6,905 nucleotides of DNA from Clostridia bacterium (GTDB lineage: Bacteria > Bacillota > Clostridia > Oscillospirales > CAG-382): contig JAFVXP010000003.1 of the NCBI GenBank assembly GCA_017501055.1, positions 1 through 6,905 on the forward strand. Direction: 5' to 3'. Shown here piece by piece: positions 6,646 to 6,905 of the stretch. Position 1 is the stretch's first letter. The number at the start of each line of letters is the position of its first letter. The translations under genes and the position numbers were made by a program. The notes under the pieces were generated by a model. It was not told the DNA's origin, did no database searches, and worked only from the letters and a program-made list of their open reading frames with translations.

Positions 6646-6696
6646 GTTTGAAATGTTATTTTTTATTATAACTTCGCAAAACTCACTTGGAATATC
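6617..6696. repeat. Direct repeat copy 2 (solo left arm abutting and entering the recJ-like gene)
   Basis: This is the second copy of the 80-bp arm, joined head-to-head with the element's right end (it shares TATA at 6617-6620). It has no matching right arm of its own on the recJ side. Its far end lies inside the recJ-like coding frame and provides that gene's stop codon and last three codons. It looks like the remnant of an older copy or a duplication product. Confidence 0.9.
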
Positions 6697-6905
6697 TTGT
6701 ACCCGAGCGTATTGCACGGAACAAGGGTGATTCATCAATATTAATTTTTCCCGCTGTGGGGATTGTTTTTATAAACACGTTATTTCTTCCCGAACGGTAT
6801 GTAAGCGAGATTAACTTTCGTTCGGCAAGAACCTCGAGAATGATCTTCATTTTGCAGAGTGTTACGGATATTTCAAATTCGTTTTCAAGAACACGAACGG
6901 TGGAA
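6683..6905 (-). CDS. recJ: C-terminal end of a RecJ-like single-strand DNA exonuclease (5' end outside window)
   Basis: This open frame enters from the right edge and ends with TGA at 6683-6685, giving 73 visible residues. The visible part reads as a helix-rich block with KMKIILEVLAERKLISLTY (19-37), then a linker and INIDESPLFRAIRS (54-67). This resembles the C-terminal end of long clostridial RecJ proteins, where an 'LxxLxELxLI' helix is followed by a 'DLxxSPLxxxLR' tail. The catalytic DHH domain lies outside the window, so the call rests on this tail and on the common recJ-rel neighbourhood. RecJ is a 5'-3' single-strand exonuclease of repair and recombination. The last three codons and the stop lie in the 80-bp repeat, so the native C-terminus may have been replaced by a few residues. 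Confidence 0.6.
   Translation of the reverse strand, partial: STVRVLENEFEISVTLCKMKIILEVLAERKLISLTYRSGRNNVFIKTIPTAGKINIDESPLFRAIRSGTRYSK

Larger units (their letters stand above)
6324..6682. other. 359-bp intergenic gap between recJ-like gene and rel
   Basis: No plausible coding frame is seen on either strand. Nearly all of it is repeat: the 280-bp palindromic element plus most of the solo 80-bp arm. Only 17 bp before the rel start are unique, and they hold the ribosome binding site. No tRNA, no riboswitch-like conserved core and no clear terminator was recognised. The apt gene found here in many Bacillota is missing. Confidence 0.8.

Noticed and set aside
6324..6682. T-box or other riboswitch leader for rel
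   Set aside because: No T-box sequence, specifier loop or other known aptamer core was recognised; the region is explained by the repeats.

Overview
The window is a single co-directional, minus-strand gene cluster from a low-to-mid GC member of the Bacillota, most likely class Clostridia. The gene set points there: a bifunctional RelA/SpoT-type (Rel) alarmone enzyme next to a recJ-like end and dtd, followed by hemZ, a uridine-kinase-like nucleoside kinase and a SpoVB/YtgP-type flippase. The genus cannot be fixed from the sequence alone. The long antisense open frames look like shadows of these genes.

Layout in transcription order (right to left): the 3' end of a recJ-like gene (6905-6683); a 359-bp non-coding gap (6682-6324) filled almost entirely by repeats; rel/relA (6323-4113); dtd (4116-3667); hemZ (3670-2186); a P-loop nucleoside kinase starting at TTG (2179-1328); and a SpoVB/MurJ-like polysaccharide flippase (1323 to beyond base 1). 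rel-dtd and dtd-hemZ overlap by four bases (ATGA), hemZ-kinase are separated by 6 bp and kinase-flippase by 4 bp, so rel through the flippase probably forms one translationally linked operon. The genes are housekeeping: alarmone turnover, removal of D-amino acids from tRNA, a radical-SAM porphyrin-type enzyme, nucleoside salvage and lipid-linked precursor export.

The unusual part is the recJ-rel gap. It holds a 280-bp MITE-like element (6341-6620) with perfect 29-bp terminal inverted repeats and partly symmetric internal blocks. An 80-bp direct copy of its left arm (6617-6696, 78/80 identical) adjoins it on the recJ side. That solo arm supplies the last codons and stop of the recJ-like gene. 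The other arm ends 5 bp from the rel ribosome binding site and may carry the rel promoter. The right arm can pair perfectly with either copy of the left arm, giving two mutually exclusive folds in any transcript read from recJ towards rel. The apt gene that often lies between recJ and rel in Bacillota is absent here.

A second point of interest is Dtd, where the usual SQxT and GPVT active-site positions read S-N-F-V and G-P-I-N.
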